Shown here: positions 36,449 through 46,216 of the stretch, piece by piece | How positions within the stretch are numbered: position 1 is the stretch's first letter | Layout of the letters: the number at the start of each line of letters is the position of its first letter | Assembly (NCBI GenBank): GCA_963824985.1 | Contig: CAWGRQ010000008.1 | Coordinates: 28,772 to 92,771, forward strand | Direction of reading: 5' to 3' | Source: JAFNAG01 sp963824985 | Lineage (GTDB): Bacteria; Acidobacteriota; UBA6911 | DNA: 64,000 nt | Notes under the pieces: generated by a model | Seen by the model: the letters and a program-made list of their open reading frames with translations, nothing else | The model's database searches: none | Told to the model about the DNA's origin: nothing | Made by a program: the position numbers and the translations under genes

Positions 36449-37215
36449 GAATCTGCCGTTTCGACCATGAGGGAAAAACCGGTTTCGGGCGCATCGAAGG
36501 CGGCTTCGTCGTTGTGTGCCGCGGTGATCTGACGGGAATCATGGAACCGGTGGAAACCAGGCTCCCGCTCGACAGGGTGCGGCTGCTGGCTCCGCTGATC
36601 CCCGGAAAGATCATTGGAATCGGGCGCAACTATGGCGCGCATGCGCGGGAGTTGGGCAATGTTCCTCCGGAAGAAGAGCCCATGATCTTCCTTAAACCCC
36701 CGAGTGCCGTAATTTCCCCCGGGGACCCGATTGTCCTTCCTTCCGCGTCCAGGCGTGTGGATCACGAGGCTGAGCTCGGTGTGATCATAGGCAAAGCGGC
36801 AAGGAACCTGCGCGCGGATGACGACCCGCTTCAATATGTGCTCGGCTATTCCTGCGTGAACGACGTGACCGCGCGCGACCTGCAGAAAAAGGATGTCCAG
36901 TTTACGCGGGGCAAGGGCTTCGACACCTTCTGCCCTTTCGGGCCCTGGATCGAAACCGAACTTGATCCGGGCCGCGTGTTGGTCACCTGCCGTGTCAACG
37001 GCGAAGTGCGCCAACAGGCGCCGACGAGCGATATGCTGTTTTCCATATCGACCCTGATCCGCTTTCTTGCCGGCATCATGACGTTGTTCCCGGGCGACCT
37101 CATCGCCACCGGCACGCCTGCCGGCGTCGGACCCCTGGCCGCGGGAGATACGGTCGAGGTGGAGGTTGAGGGCATCGGGATTTTGTCCAACCCCGTCCGC
37201 GCCGCCGGGGATTAA
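36445..37215 (+). CDS. Fumarylacetoacetate hydrolase (FAH) family protein
   Basis: 256 residues. KIIGIGRNYGAHARELGN, then FLKPPSAVISPGDPIVLP and the metal site DHEAELGVIIGKAARN, then GYSCVNDVTARDLQ and TGTPAGVGPLAAGD. These are the FAH-fold signatures shared by fumarylpyruvate hydrolases and oxaloacetate tautomerase/decarboxylase-like enzymes. The exact substrate cannot be told. The ATG sits in an ATGA overlap with the corrected lipoprotein end, indicating an hslVU-lipoprotein-FAH operon. Confidence 0.9.
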   Translation: MRICRFDHEGKTGFGRIEGGFVVVCRGDLTGIMEPVETRLPLDRVRLLAPLIPGKIIGIGRNYGAHARELGNVPPEEEPMIFLKPPSAVISPGDPIVLPSASRRVDHEAELGVIIGKAARNLRADDDPLQYVLGYSCVNDVTARDLQKKDVQFTRGKGFDTFCPFGPWIETELDPGRVLVTCRVNGEVRQQAPTSDMLFSISTLIRFLAGIMTLFPGDLIATGTPAGVGPLAAGDTVEVEVEGIGILSNPVRAAGD

Positions 37216-37244
37216 AACGGAGGTAACTGTTCAGCCCCTTCATA

Positions 37245-37412
37245 AGCAGCCGCGGATTTCACGAATTCACATGCATAGCGCATGCGCGTATCGAGGCGCA
37301 CCAGATGATGTCATCGTTTTTGCCTGCATCCTGGAGGCTGCATGAAACACCGCCTTTTGGCAGTGCCTTCATAAAATCTGTGGAATCCCTGAAATTCGTG
37401 GCAGCTTTTTGC
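37245..37412. repeat. Dispersed palindromic repeat, copy 4 (long form)
   Basis: Left arm AGCCGCGGATTTCACGAATT and right arm containing GGAATCCCTGAAATTCGTGG are imperfect inverted repeats. The core (GAGGCGCACCAGATGATGTC and then GTTTTTGCCTGCATCC) matches the reverse complement of copy 2 and a diverged version in copy 5. The repeat occupies nearly all of the gap between the FAH and aldolase genes. Confidence 0.88.
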
Positions 37413-37533
37413 CGTTAAAGGACATCTCACTGAACACAGGGTTAAACGGATACAATCGGAGATTGCTTCGGAATAGGTCCGATTCGTCGCGACCGTCCGC
37501 TGGCGCAAGAGCTGCGGTCTGCAGTGCCGGGTC

Positions 37534-37542
37534 TGCTATAAT
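37534..37542 (+). promoter_or_regulatory. Extended -10 promoter upstream of transaldolase-like gene
   Basis: TGCTATAAT is an extended -10 (TG at 37534-37535, TATAAT at 37537-37542). It lies 26 nt before the ATG at 37568, leaving room for a short leader with the ribosome site GGAAGGGAG. No good -35 is visible, as is common for extended -10 promoters. Confidence 0.6.
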
Positions 37543-37567
37543 GGACATCCTTGGAAGGGAGAACCGC

Positions 37568-38224
37568 ATGAAGTTTTTTATCGATACCGCAAATATCAGC
37601 GAAATCCGGGAAGCCGCCGAGTATGGACTCGTCGATGGCGTCACAACCAACCCCTCTCTGGTAGCGAAAGAAAAGCGCGCTTTCAAGGACATCCTGCGCG
37701 ACATTACCGGGATCGTGAACGGTCCCATCAGCGCGGAGGTGGTGAGCACCGACTGCGACGGCATCCTGCGCGAAGCGCATGACCTGGCCGGGATTCACGA
37801 AAACATCGTGGTCAAGGTCCCGATGATCAAAGAGGGGATGAAGGCCCTGAAGCAGTTGAGCGCGGAAGGAATCCGTACCAACGTCACCCTGGTGTTCAGC
37901 GCGAACCAGGCTCTGGTTGCGGCGCGGCTTGGAGCCACCTATGTCTCCCCTTTCGTGGGGCGCATGGATGATATCAGTGAAGAAGGCATGGACCTGATAT
38001 CCGACCTGGTGCAGATTTTCACGAATTACGACTTTGCGACCCAGATTCTGGTGGCCAGTTGCCGGCATCCGCTTCACGTGCGCGACGCCGCGCTCTTGGG
38101 GGCGCATGTGGCAACGGTTCCATACAAGGTGCTCATGCAGCTGATGAATCATCCCCTGACGGATATCGGACTCGAACGGTTTCTAAAAGACTGGGAATCG
38201 GTCAGGCAATCGGCCCGGACGTAA
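37568..38224 (+). CDS. Transaldolase-like / fructose-6-phosphate aldolase
   Basis: 218 residues, the short form typical of FSA/TalC-type proteins rather than 310+ residue transaldolases. Schiff-base Lys83 in NIVVKVPMIKEGMKAL, FFIDTANISEIREAAEYG at the N-terminus, VDGVTTNPSLVAKE, and TNVTLVFSANQALVAARLGA. It moves dihydroxyacetone units between sugar phosphates, or cleaves fructose-6-phosphate, in the cytoplasm. The start at 37568 is set by GGAAGGGAG. The acyl-CoA carboxylase genes follow 61 nt downstream. Confidence 0.92.
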   Translation: MKFFIDTANISEIREAAEYGLVDGVTTNPSLVAKEKRAFKDILRDITGIVNGPISAEVVSTDCDGILREAHDLAGIHENIVVKVPMIKEGMKALKQLSAEGIRTNVTLVFSANQALVAARLGATYVSPFVGRMDDISEEGMDLISDLVQIFTNYDFATQILVASCRHPLHVRDAALLGAHVATVPYKVLMQLMNHPLTDIGLERFLKDWESVRQSART

Positions 38225-38285
38225 CCTGCATGATCTGTCGATACCGGCCGCCCCGACCCGAGTTCCGGACTGGCGAACAGACCCT

Positions 38286-39836
38286 ATGGATATTTCCCGG
38301 AAGCTGAAAGAGCTGGAAACGTTGAATCGCCGCGCTGAAGAGGCCGGCGGACCCGAGCGGCTCAAGCGACAGCATGATGCCGGCAAGCTGACTGCCCATG
38401 AACGCGTCCATCTGCTTCTGGACGAAGGCAGCTTCGAAGAGCTCGATCGTTTCGTCGAGCACCGGTGTATCGATTTCGGCATGGCACACCAGAAGATCCC
38501 CGGCGACGGGGTCGTCACCGGCTACGGACGCATCGATGGACGGGTGGTTTATGTTTTTGCCCAGGATTTCACCGTCTTCGGGGGCAGCCTGAGCGAGGCT
38601 TATGCGGAAAAGATCTGCAAAGTCATGGACATGGCGATGAAGATGGGCGCTCCCCTCATCGGTCTCAACGACTCGGGAGGGGCGCGGATCCAGGAGGGGG
38701 TGGTCAGCCTGGCCGGCTATGCCGATATTTTTCTGCGCAATACGATCGCCAGCGGGGTAATTCCTCAGATATCCGCCATCATGGGGCCATGCGCCGGAGG
38801 CGCGGTTTATTCGCCGGCCATCACCGATTTCATCCTGATGGTCAAAGACACCAGCTACATGTTCGTTACCGGCCCCGACGTGATCAGGACCGTCACTCAC
38901 GAAGAAGTAACCATGAATGAGCTGGGTGGCGCTATCACCCACAATGCCACCAGCGGCGTTGCCCATTTCGCGGTCGCCGACGACCGTGAATGCCTGACCA
39001 CCATCCGGGAACTGCTGACCTTCCTCCCCTCCAACAACATGGAGGACCCGCCCGTCAGACCGACCGACGACCCCTGGGACCGGGAGGATGAGAATCTCAA
39101 CCTCATGGTTCCCGGCGATCCCAACCAGTCCTACGATATCCGGGACATCATCCGGGCCGTGGTGGATGACAAGTATTTTTTCGAGGTCCACAAGCACTTC
39201 GCCAAAAACATCGTGGTCGGTTTCGCGCGCCTGGACGGTCGGCCCGTCGGCCTGGTTGCCAATCAACCCGCCTTCCTGGCCGGCACCCTGGACATTTCCG
39301 CCTCGGTGAAAGGAGCGCGCTTTGTCCGTTTCTGCGATGCCTTCAACATCCCCCTGATCACTTTTGAGGATGTGCCGGGATTCCTTCCGGGGACCGCGCA
39401 GGAATTCGGCGGCATCATCAAGCATGGGGCCAAGCTTTTATATGCGTTCGCGGAAGCCACCGTGCCAAAAATCACCGTGATCACGCGCAAGGCATATGGC
39501 GGCGCCTATTGCGTCATGTCCTCCAAGCACATTCGAACCGATTTGAACTATGCCTATCCGACTGCCGAGATAGCGGTTATGGGGCCGGAAGGGGCGGTCA
39601 ATATCCTTTATCGGAATGAGCTGAAGGGGACCTCGGATACCGCGGAATTCCGCGCGCGAAAAGTGGAGGAATTTCGCAACAAGTTTGCCTCACCCTATAT
39701 TGCCGCCGAACGCGGGTACGTTGATGAGATCATCGAACCGCGAGTGACGCGGCGGAAACTGATCGTGGGCTTGCGCATGCTTGAGAACAAAAGGGATACG
39801 AATCCCGCGAAGAAGCATGGCAACATCCCCCTGTAA
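38286..39836 (+). CDS. pccB: Acyl-CoA carboxylase carboxyltransferase subunit
   Basis: 516 residues, normal for PccB/MmdA. Features: GGPERLKRQHDAGKLTAHER at the N-terminus, FTVFGGSLSEAYAEKICKVM, GLNDSGGARIQEGVVSLAGY (acyl-CoA site), MGPCAGGAVYSPAITDFILM, and later FLPGTAQEFGGIIKHGAKLL and VMGPEGAVNILYRNEL (carboxybiotin side). It transfers CO2 from biotin to propionyl-CoA (or acetyl/methylmalonyl-CoA in related enzymes). Together with the next two genes it would form a three-subunit carboxylase or decarboxylase. Specificity is not certain. Confidence 0.92.
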   Translation: MDISRKLKELETLNRRAEEAGGPERLKRQHDAGKLTAHERVHLLLDEGSFEELDRFVEHRCIDFGMAHQKIPGDGVVTGYGRIDGRVVYVFAQDFTVFGGSLSEAYAEKICKVMDMAMKMGAPLIGLNDSGGARIQEGVVSLAGYADIFLRNTIASGVIPQISAIMGPCAGGAVYSPAITDFILMVKDTSYMFVTGPDVIRTVTHEEVTMNELGGAITHNATSGVAHFAVADDRECLTTIRELLTFLPSNNMEDPPVRPTDDPWDREDENLNLMVPGDPNQSYDIRDIIRAVVDDKYFFEVHKHFAKNIVVGFARLDGRPVGLVANQPAFLAGTLDISASVKGARFVRFCDAFNIPLITFEDVPGFLPGTAQEFGGIIKHGAKLLYAFAEATVPKITVITRKAYGGAYCVMSSKHIRTDLNYAYPTAEIAVMGPEGAVNILYRNELKGTSDTAEFRARKVEEFRNKFASPYIAAERGYVDEIIEPRVTRRKLIVGLRMLENKRDTNPAKKHGNIPL

Positions 39837-39975
39837 ACCCGCGGGCGCGATGCGCTGAGCTATCCGCCCATGCGAGCGGGCGCCGGTGGCGCCCCAGGGA
39901 ACGGGGTCTGTTGGGACCGCTTGCCGGGCAGGCGGCGACCCGTCGGGCAGCAGGCCGGCACGCAGTGGAGGCGTC

Positions 39976-41490
39976 ATGTTCACCAAGGTCCTCATCGCCA
40001 ATCGCGGCGAAATCGCAGTCCGCATCATCCGGGCCTGCCGCGATCTGGGAATCTCACCCGTGGCCGTTTACTCGGAGGCGGACCGGGCCTCCCAGCATGT
40101 CTGCCTGGCGGATGAGGCCTATCTCCTCGGGGCCGCGCCCTCCGCGGAGAGCTACCTGGCCATCCCCAAAATTCTCGACGTTGCCCGGCGCTGCCGGGCG
40201 GACGCCATTCATCCAGGGTACGGTTTCCTGTCGGAAAATCCGCGTTTCGCCACTGCCTGTGCGGACGCCGGCATAACTATGGTCGGCCCGTCGGCGGGAT
40301 CGATGAGCCTGATGGGGAGCAAGACGGGAGCGCGCACGGTGTTGCTGACATCCGGCGTGCCGATTGTGCCGGGGACCAACCAGGCATTGACCTCCCTCGA
40401 TGAGGCCGTGGCCGAAGCGAGAAAGATCGGATTCCCGGTCATGCTCAAGGCCGCCGCGGGGGGAGGCGGGAAGGGAATGCGTCTCGTACCGGATGAGGCC
40501 CGCCTGCGCTCGGATTTCGAAGCCGCCGGCTCGGAAGCGCAGAACGCCTTCGGTGACCCCTCGCTCTACCTGGAAAAACACATCGTGCGGCCGCGCCACG
40601 TCGAAATCCAGGTGCTGGCCGACAAGTTTGGTCACGCCGTGTGGCTGGGGGAACGGGAATGCTCCGTGCAGCGCCGTCACCAGAAGGTGATGGAAGAGTG
40701 CCCCAGCCCGGTGCTTGATGAGGACTTGCGCCGGCGGATGGGGGAAGCGGCTTTGCGTGTCATCCGCGCGTCCGGCTATGTGAATGCCGGCACGGTCGAG
40801 TTTCTCCTGGACGATCAGAAGCAATTCTACTTTCTGGAAATGAACACCCGGCTCCAGGTGGAGCATCCCGTCACCGAAATGGTGACCGGCTTCGACCTGG
40901 TGGAACAGCAACTCCGCATCGCCGCCGGCGAACCGCTCACGATCCGTCAGGAGGACGTAGAGCTGAGAGGCTGGGCGCTGGAATGCCGGATCTACGCCGA
41001 GGACCCGGAACACAATTTCTTTCCTTCCCCCGGTGTCATTCGCGAGTTGATCGAGCCGCAGGGACCGGGGGTCCGGGTGGATTCCGGGGTGTACCGCGGA
41101 TGGGAGGTGCCGATCCATTATGACCCGCTGTTGGCCAAGCTGGTCACCTGGGGCGCGAACCGTAAACAGGCGATCGAACGGATGCGCCGGGCCATCGGGG
41201 AATACCGCATTCTCGGCATCCGCAGCAATCTGTCGTTTTTTGCAGCGGTGCTTTCTGATCCGGAGTTTGTCGCGGGACGGCTTTCAACGGATTTCATCGG
41301 GGAATTTATGCAGCGCCGGCAGGGGGCCGGCCAAGCCGCGGCATCCACCGATGCCGTGACGGTGGCTGCCGCCATCGCCTATGCGCAGACGTCTGGGAAC
41401 GGGACGGCGCAATCCGTGCTCAGGCGGGAAAGCGCCTGGAAGATTTCCGGTCGCGCGGGGAATGCCAAACCGCGCCTCGGCTGGCGTTGA
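39976..41490 (+). CDS. accC: Biotin carboxylase subunit of acyl-CoA carboxylase
   Basis: About 504 residues. Start at 39976 (FTKVLIANRGEIAVRIIRAC) preceded by GTGGAGG. The ATP-grasp glycine loop AAAGGGGKGMRLV, the catalytic region EMNTRLQVEHPVTEMVTGFD and AEDPEHNFFPSPG mark biotin carboxylase. The protein ends after the carboxylase domain with a tail of about 60 residues; there is no fused biotin carrier domain. The carrier is encoded by the next gene. It carboxylates biotin with ATP and bicarbonate. Confidence 0.93.
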   Translation: MFTKVLIANRGEIAVRIIRACRDLGISPVAVYSEADRASQHVCLADEAYLLGAAPSAESYLAIPKILDVARRCRADAIHPGYGFLSENPRFATACADAGITMVGPSAGSMSLMGSKTGARTVLLTSGVPIVPGTNQALTSLDEAVAEARKIGFPVMLKAAAGGGGKGMRLVPDEARLRSDFEAAGSEAQNAFGDPSLYLEKHIVRPRHVEIQVLADKFGHAVWLGERECSVQRRHQKVMEECPSPVLDEDLRRRMGEAALRVIRASGYVNAGTVEFLLDDQKQFYFLEMNTRLQVEHPVTEMVTGFDLVEQQLRIAAGEPLTIRQEDVELRGWALECRIYAEDPEHNFFPSPGVIRELIEPQGPGVRVDSGVYRGWEVPIHYDPLLAKLVTWGANRKQAIERMRRAIGEYRILGIRSNLSFFAAVLSDPEFVAGRLSTDFIGEFMQRRQGAGQAAASTDAVTVAAAIAYAQTSGNGTAQSVLRRESAWKISGRAGNAKPRLGWR

Positions 41491-41536
41491 GCCGCGGCGA
41501 AGTTCAGCGCCGCCCGAATCTGAACCTGAGGGAATC

Positions 41537-42034
41537 GTGATCCTGGAATTGAAACACGACGATCGGCGGATGATGGTAGACGTGGATGTTTCCGCCGCCA
41601 CGCCCAAAGTGACCGTGGACGGCAGGGAAGTGGCCTGCGATTGGGTGCGCCTGGACAATGGCCGATACTCCCTGATCCTGGATGGGCGCGTCTACGATTT
41701 CCTGATCGAATTCTCCTCCGGCAGCTGTTCGGTGGTTGGCCGGGATGGATCCTACTCCCTCCAGGTCGTCGATTCCCGCCGATTGCTCCACCAGCGGGAC
41801 ATGGAGGAAGGTCGGTCGGGACTGCAGCGGATGACCGCCGATATGCCGGGAAAAGTGGTTCGCATCCTGGTAAGTCCCGGCGACACGGTCGCCTATGACC
41901 AGGGCCTCCTGGTGCTGGAGGCGATGAAGATGCAGAATGAGATCCGCTCGCCGAAGGGTGGCGTCGTTCGTGAGATTGGCGTAACCCCCGGCAAGACCGT
42001 CGGCACCGGCGAGTTTTTGCTGAGCCTCGAATAG
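41537..42034 (+). CDS. Biotin carboxyl carrier protein of acyl-CoA carboxylase
   Basis: About 166 residues from the GTG at 41537, which has GAGGG about 5 nt upstream; an ATG at 41462 would overlap accC. The C-terminal biotinyl domain contains LVLEAMKMQNEI with biotinylated Lys131, and ADMPGKVVRILVSPGDTVAY at its start. The N-terminal 95 residues form the extra domain seen in propionyl-CoA carboxylase/pyruvate carboxylase linker-type carriers. Completes the pccB-accC-carrier set. Confidence 0.88.
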   Translation: MILELKHDDRRMMVDVDVSAATPKVTVDGREVACDWVRLDNGRYSLILDGRVYDFLIEFSSGSCSVVGRDGSYSLQVVDSRRLLHQRDMEEGRSGLQRMTADMPGKVVRILVSPGDTVAYDQGLLVLEAMKMQNEIRSPKGGVVREIGVTPGKTVGTGEFLLSLE

Positions 42035-42131
42035 CGCGCTTCATCCCCAAAATCATCCTGAAAGCTTGCCGATGGGACTGCGGGGGGAGGTGCGCCCGTG
42101 CTTAAAGGCAAAAATTATTCGGCCTTTGTAA

Positions 42132-42306
42132 AAGCAGCCGCGGGATTCCACCGATTTCACAGATCTGGATGCATAAGGTAAGCGGATATCAAGTCGCGCC
42201 GGATAATGTCGATCTCGCCTGCATCCGGAAGCGCGCAATAAACACTGCATTTGGGTAGTGATTTAAAAGAATCAGTGGAATCCGTGAAATCCGTGGCGTT
42301 TTGTGC
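42132..42306. repeat. Dispersed palindromic repeat, copy 5 (long form)
   Basis: Left arm AGCAGCCGCGGGATTCCACC and right arm ATCCGTGAAATCCGTGGCGT belong to the same family as the other copies. The core reads TATCAAGTCGCGCCGGATAA then CTCGCCTGCATCCGG, recognisably the copy 4 core with substitutions. It lies between the carrier gene and the converging TonB receptor gene. Confidence 0.87.
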
Positions 42307-42336
42307 CGCCTCTGACCATATGCCTGAACAGTCACC

Positions 42337-42375
42337 AAAAAAAAGGACCAGGCCCACGGAGTGCGGGCCTGGTCC
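42337..42375 (-). terminator. Rho-independent terminator of the TonB-dependent receptor gene
   Basis: GGACCAGGCCC (42345-42355) and GGGCCTGGTCC (42365-42375) form a perfect 11-bp stem with a 9-nt loop. An A-run of eight at 42337-42344 becomes a T-run on the minus strand right after the stem. It lies 23 nt beyond the receptor stop. Confidence 0.92.
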
Positions 42376-42397
42376 GGCAATACTTATGGAAAGCGGC

Positions 42398-45300
42398 TTA
42401 GAATGAAATCTTGAGCCGGAATTCGATCACTCGAGCATTGTTCGAAGCGCCGGTGGTTGTCCCCCAGCTGGTGGAACGGACGTTGCCGCCGGGCGTATTT
42501 CGGAAGATCGGATGGTTAAAAGCATTCAGGAACTGCGCCTGGAAGGTGATCCTCGACCGTTCCGTGACGGCGGTATCCTTCGTGACACTCATGTCACATT
42601 CGAAGCCGCCGGGACCGTAGATATAGAACGTCCCCGCCATCGTCCCGGGCGTGGTATTGGCCGTAATGTAGGTTGTGTTGGCGCCGATACCGATCGTCCG
42701 GAACCTGGGATCGATCGTCTGAATACGATCGGGGTCGTCTCTGTATACGCCGACGGCATTCTGGAGCTCTTCCCGGGTGACTCCTTTGAGGATCACGCCG
42801 CCGTCGCCGATATTGTTGAATGTGAGATAGTTACCCGTTAACCGGGAGGGGGCCCCGGACCGGTAGGTCATGATCGTGCCGACCGACCAGCCGCCGAGAA
42901 CCTTATTGAGTGGGCCGCCCTGCGCCCACTTCCTGCCCGCTCCGAACGGCAGGTCCACGGTCCCGGCGATGTTGGCGACGTGACGCAGGTCATACGCCGT
43001 CGGGCCATAGCTCTCCTCGAGATTGCGCAAGGTATAGGCCGGGTACGCGCCGGTCCAGTCGGTTCCGGGGGTGACCCCCATCGTGTGGGTCCAGGTGTAG
43101 TTGACGTCGAACTGGAGGCCGTGCCAGAAGCGCTGGCGCAAATCGACCTGCAGAGAGTGGTAGTTGGACCAGCCTGGGTCAGTCATCACCGTGACCGGGA
43201 TCCCCGATGCGAAGGGATTCGCCTGGAAGAAATTGATCGGGTAGCCCCCGCCCGCACCGGTGTAACCGGCGTTGGTCGCGCAGGGCGTAAACGAAGCTCC
43301 CACCAGACGGCAGAAGTACGGGAGTTGTGTTAGCGACTGGCCCATGGAACCGACCGCCCCGGTGTTGAGTTGAGTTACGAAGGTACCGCGCGTGAAGTCG
43401 CTGGCCGTTTGCGAGCCGTCCCTGCTGCCCGTGAAAGCCGCCGTCAGAATCGGCACCGGCACGGTGCCGCCCGCCGGATTGAGGTTGGCGAACGAATTTC
43501 CATTGATGGCCAGGTTCTTCTGGGCGTTAGTGAACTCCTGAAGGAACCCGTTCTCGAAAACGTTCACTTCGTTCAGATTGAGAGAGAGCCATTGATGGAT
43601 GGTGCGGTTTCCGCTGTAGCGGACCTCCAGAGCCCGCGATTCGCCGATCCTACGTTGAATATTAAAGGTCCAGCTCATCGTGTAGGGCTGCGAGAGGTTG
43701 TAATCCATCCCGTTTATGCCATTCGTGGTCTGATTGTTGTTGAACGTGAACTTGGACGCGGGAGTGGACTTTTCGTACTGCAGGGGATTGATACTGAACA
43801 GCGGATACGGTTGCCCCAGCGATACGCTGCCCGGATCGAAACTGCCGGCTCCGCCGCCGAGCCGGGCCGTGGCTGTGTAGAATTGGTAATAAAACCCGCC
43901 ATAATTGGTCGCGTTGTTCCAGAAATACTGATACGGCACCGAAAAGTTGCGCAGCGAAAAGCTGGAGCGGATCACGGTGCCTTGATCGCCGAAGATCTTC
44001 GCGAGAATCCCTTCCTTCCACTGCGGGGTCCAGGCAATCCCCAGAGACGGCTGCGGCGAAACGTACCAGTTGTTGTAAGGCTGGACTCGTTCCTCGAGCG
44101 TCGGATTCATGTTGCCGGTGAGGGTGCCGGGCTTGAAAAGGTTGCCGATGCCGGAAGGACCATAGATGGAAGCCAGGTCGGCGTTGTGATAGGCGCCCTG
44201 CTTGTCGTAGCTGGCGGAGGTGAAGTCCCAGCGGAGGCCGGCGTTGACAGTCAGATTCGACCTCAGGCGCCAGCTATCCTGGAAGAACAATCCCCCCGCT
44301 TTGGCGACTTCGTTCAGATCGAAGTGACGGAGCCGCTCCTGAACGTAATTCCCGGTTTTGGGATCGTACGGATACATTCCCGTGTAATAGCTGGTGCGCC
44401 CGGTCAGCAGGGCATAGAGGCTTCGCGCATTCGCCTGTTGGGTTGTAGACGCTGCGGGCAACGGCTGGTAGCTGCCGGAATTGGTCAAGGCATCGAGAGC
44501 GGCATCGCCTGTGACCAGTCCGAGACTGATATCGGTAGGTTCGGGCCGATTCCAATAGCGATCATTCTCCCGATACCACGAGAATCCCATGCTGAGCGTG
44601 TGCGCTCCCTTCTGCCAGGTAACCGTATCCGCAATGGTGAAAACGGGATAATAGTTGGAAATCGGATAGCTCCAGGTCATCGGCGAAGTTACCAGAGGCC
44701 AAGCCACGGTTTGGGGGGCATTGCGCCAGCCTTCGAACCCCTCACTATCGCCGACGGGATTCCATGACGGGGGGTACAGGTAGCCGAACCGGAATGCGTT
44801 GAGCAAGGTATTCGTTGCCGTCCAGTCAATTCCGAGCGAGGAGCTTATGCGGTTCGACTTGGTTCCGCCGGCGCGATCGATGAACTCCTGTCCCGGGAAG
44901 TTGGGAGAATTGCCGGTCGGCGATTTCGTCTTGGTCGAGTTTACGGCCAGATTTATGCGCCACATCGAACTCGGGGTGTAATCTACGCGGAAGGTCGGAT
45001 ACCACGAGGTTTGCGGGCTCGGCGAGGTCCAGCTGACAGAACTGATGATCGGATCGGTGGTGGTGTTTATGCTGGTGCCCGCGGACCCGACCGCCTGGTT
45101 GATGCCCGCCATCTCGGTGGCGATTACGCTGTTCACGGTGCCCGGCAGCGATGCATTGAAGCTCTTTGCCACATTGAACACATTTACGGTATGGTTCTGC
45201 CCGTCCGTGCCTTTATAGGTGAAATTCCCCTGCTGCGCGTCCAAGGTAAGAAAGCTGCTGTTCCTGGTCGAGGAGCCCGGCTGCCGCGCGGTGGAGAGGC

Positions 45301-46216
45301 TGAAGAAGAAGAAGAGCTTGTTTTTCAAGATCGGGCCGCCGACGCTGCCGCCGAACTCGTTGAGCTTGAACTCGGCCTTTTTGCAATTAGGCCACGGGTT
45401 GCACCCGACTCGCGCCCTGTTGTTGGACCAGCTGTTGGCGTTCAGGTTGTCGTTGCGGTGGTCCCAGAACACCTGGCCGTGGAAATCGTTGGTTCCGCGG
45501 CGCGTGGTGTAATTGTTCTGCATGACGGCCATGCCGAAGCCCTGGTTCATGTCCATCTGGTCGGTCGACACCGTCATCTCCTCGATGTTTTCCAGCCGCA
45601 CCTGAACGCTCGGAGCGGAGTTGCCGCCGAACTTCATCCGGCTGGTGCTGCTGATGACGCCGTCCACGTTGTTGCCCTGGGCCATCGTGGGGAGACCATT
45701 CCATGTGCCCGTATAACCGGGTACGATGCGCGACAGTTGTCCAATGTCGCGGCCGACGATGGGCAGGCCCTCGATCTGCTTCAAATCGATGGTTGAGCTG
45801 ATGGCTACCGAGCTCGCCTCCACGACCGGCGCCACGGCCTGCACCGTGACGGTCTCGGTCGGCGAACCGATCTGCAAAGTCGCTATGACGTCGGTGGCCC
45901 TGGTTGCCTCAACGGTCACCACGTCAAAGATGGCATTTCGGAATCCCTGGTTGGAGACTGTCAGCCTGTACTTTCCGGGCGGCAGGCTGACAAAAGAGTA
46001 GGTGCCGGCACTCTGCGTCGCGGCGGTACGCGTTTCGTTGGTCGCCAGATCGACGAGCTCAAGAGTGGCTCCGGGCACGATGGCCCGTTGCGGATCGAGC
46101 ACGGTGATATTAATGCGCCCGCGGGTTTCCTGTCCCCATGCGGACGCGGTCATAGCCAACACCACCAGGCAAATCGTGACGCACAACCTGGTCCTTTCGA
46201 AAAACCAATGCCGCAT
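42398..46216 (-). CDS. TonB-dependent receptor, Oar-like, with carboxypeptidase-regulatory domain
   Basis: About 1,272 residues. The start at 46216 has AGGAGG 5 nt upstream; the frame is open further up but without homology. Signal peptide (TRLCVTICLVVLAMTASAWG), then a carboxypeptidase-regulatory-like (CarboxypepD_reg) domain at about 30-115 (GRINITVLDPQRAIVPGATL, SFVSLPPGKYRLTVSNQGFR). A plug region follows (LEGLP-like QIEGLPIVGRDIGQLSRIVP, ARGT-like TTRRGTNDFHGQVFWDHRND) and then a long beta-barrel ending in RVIEFRLKISF. Oar-like receptors import large substrates or secrete proteins in Acidobacteria and Myxococcus. A terminator follows directly. Confidence 0.93.
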   Translation of the reverse strand: MRHWFFERTRLCVTICLVVLAMTASAWGQETRGRINITVLDPQRAIVPGATLELVDLATNETRTAATQSAGTYSFVSLPPGKYRLTVSNQGFRNAIFDVVTVEATRATDVIATLQIGSPTETVTVQAVAPVVEASSVAISSTIDLKQIEGLPIVGRDIGQLSRIVPGYTGTWNGLPTMAQGNNVDGVISSTSRMKFGGNSAPSVQVRLENIEEMTVSTDQMDMNQGFGMAVMQNNYTTRRGTNDFHGQVFWDHRNDNLNANSWSNNRARVGCNPWPNCKKAEFKLNEFGGSVGGPILKNKLFFFFSLSTARQPGSSTRNSSFLTLDAQQGNFTYKGTDGQNHTVNVFNVAKSFNASLPGTVNSVIATEMAGINQAVGSAGTSINTTTDPIISSVSWTSPSPQTSWYPTFRVDYTPSSMWRINLAVNSTKTKSPTGNSPNFPGQEFIDRAGGTKSNRISSSLGIDWTATNTLLNAFRFGYLYPPSWNPVGDSEGFEGWRNAPQTVAWPLVTSPMTWSYPISNYYPVFTIADTVTWQKGAHTLSMGFSWYRENDRYWNRPEPTDISLGLVTGDAALDALTNSGSYQPLPAASTTQQANARSLYALLTGRTSYYTGMYPYDPKTGNYVQERLRHFDLNEVAKAGGLFFQDSWRLRSNLTVNAGLRWDFTSASYDKQGAYHNADLASIYGPSGIGNLFKPGTLTGNMNPTLEERVQPYNNWYVSPQPSLGIAWTPQWKEGILAKIFGDQGTVIRSSFSLRNFSVPYQYFWNNATNYGGFYYQFYTATARLGGGAGSFDPGSVSLGQPYPLFSINPLQYEKSTPASKFTFNNNQTTNGINGMDYNLSQPYTMSWTFNIQRRIGESRALEVRYSGNRTIHQWLSLNLNEVNVFENGFLQEFTNAQKNLAINGNSFANLNPAGGTVPVPILTAAFTGSRDGSQTASDFTRGTFVTQLNTGAVGSMGQSLTQLPYFCRLVGASFTPCATNAGYTGAGGGYPINFFQANPFASGIPVTVMTDPGWSNYHSLQVDLRQRFWHGLQFDVNYTWTHTMGVTPGTDWTGAYPAYTLRNLEESYGPTAYDLRHVANIAGTVDLPFGAGRKWAQGGPLNKVLGGWSVGTIMTYRSGAPSRLTGNYLTFNNIGDGGVILKGVTREELQNAVGVYRDDPDRIQTIDPRFRTIGIGANTTYITANTTPGTMAGTFYIYGPGGFECDMSVTKDTAVTERSRITFQAQFLNAFNHPIFRNTPGGNVRSTSWGTTTGASNNARVIEFRLKISF

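Noticed and set aside
42980..45796. Several long plus-strand open frames opposite the TonB receptor
   Set aside because: High-GC antisense frames; the receptor on the minus strand has clear domains and a terminator.
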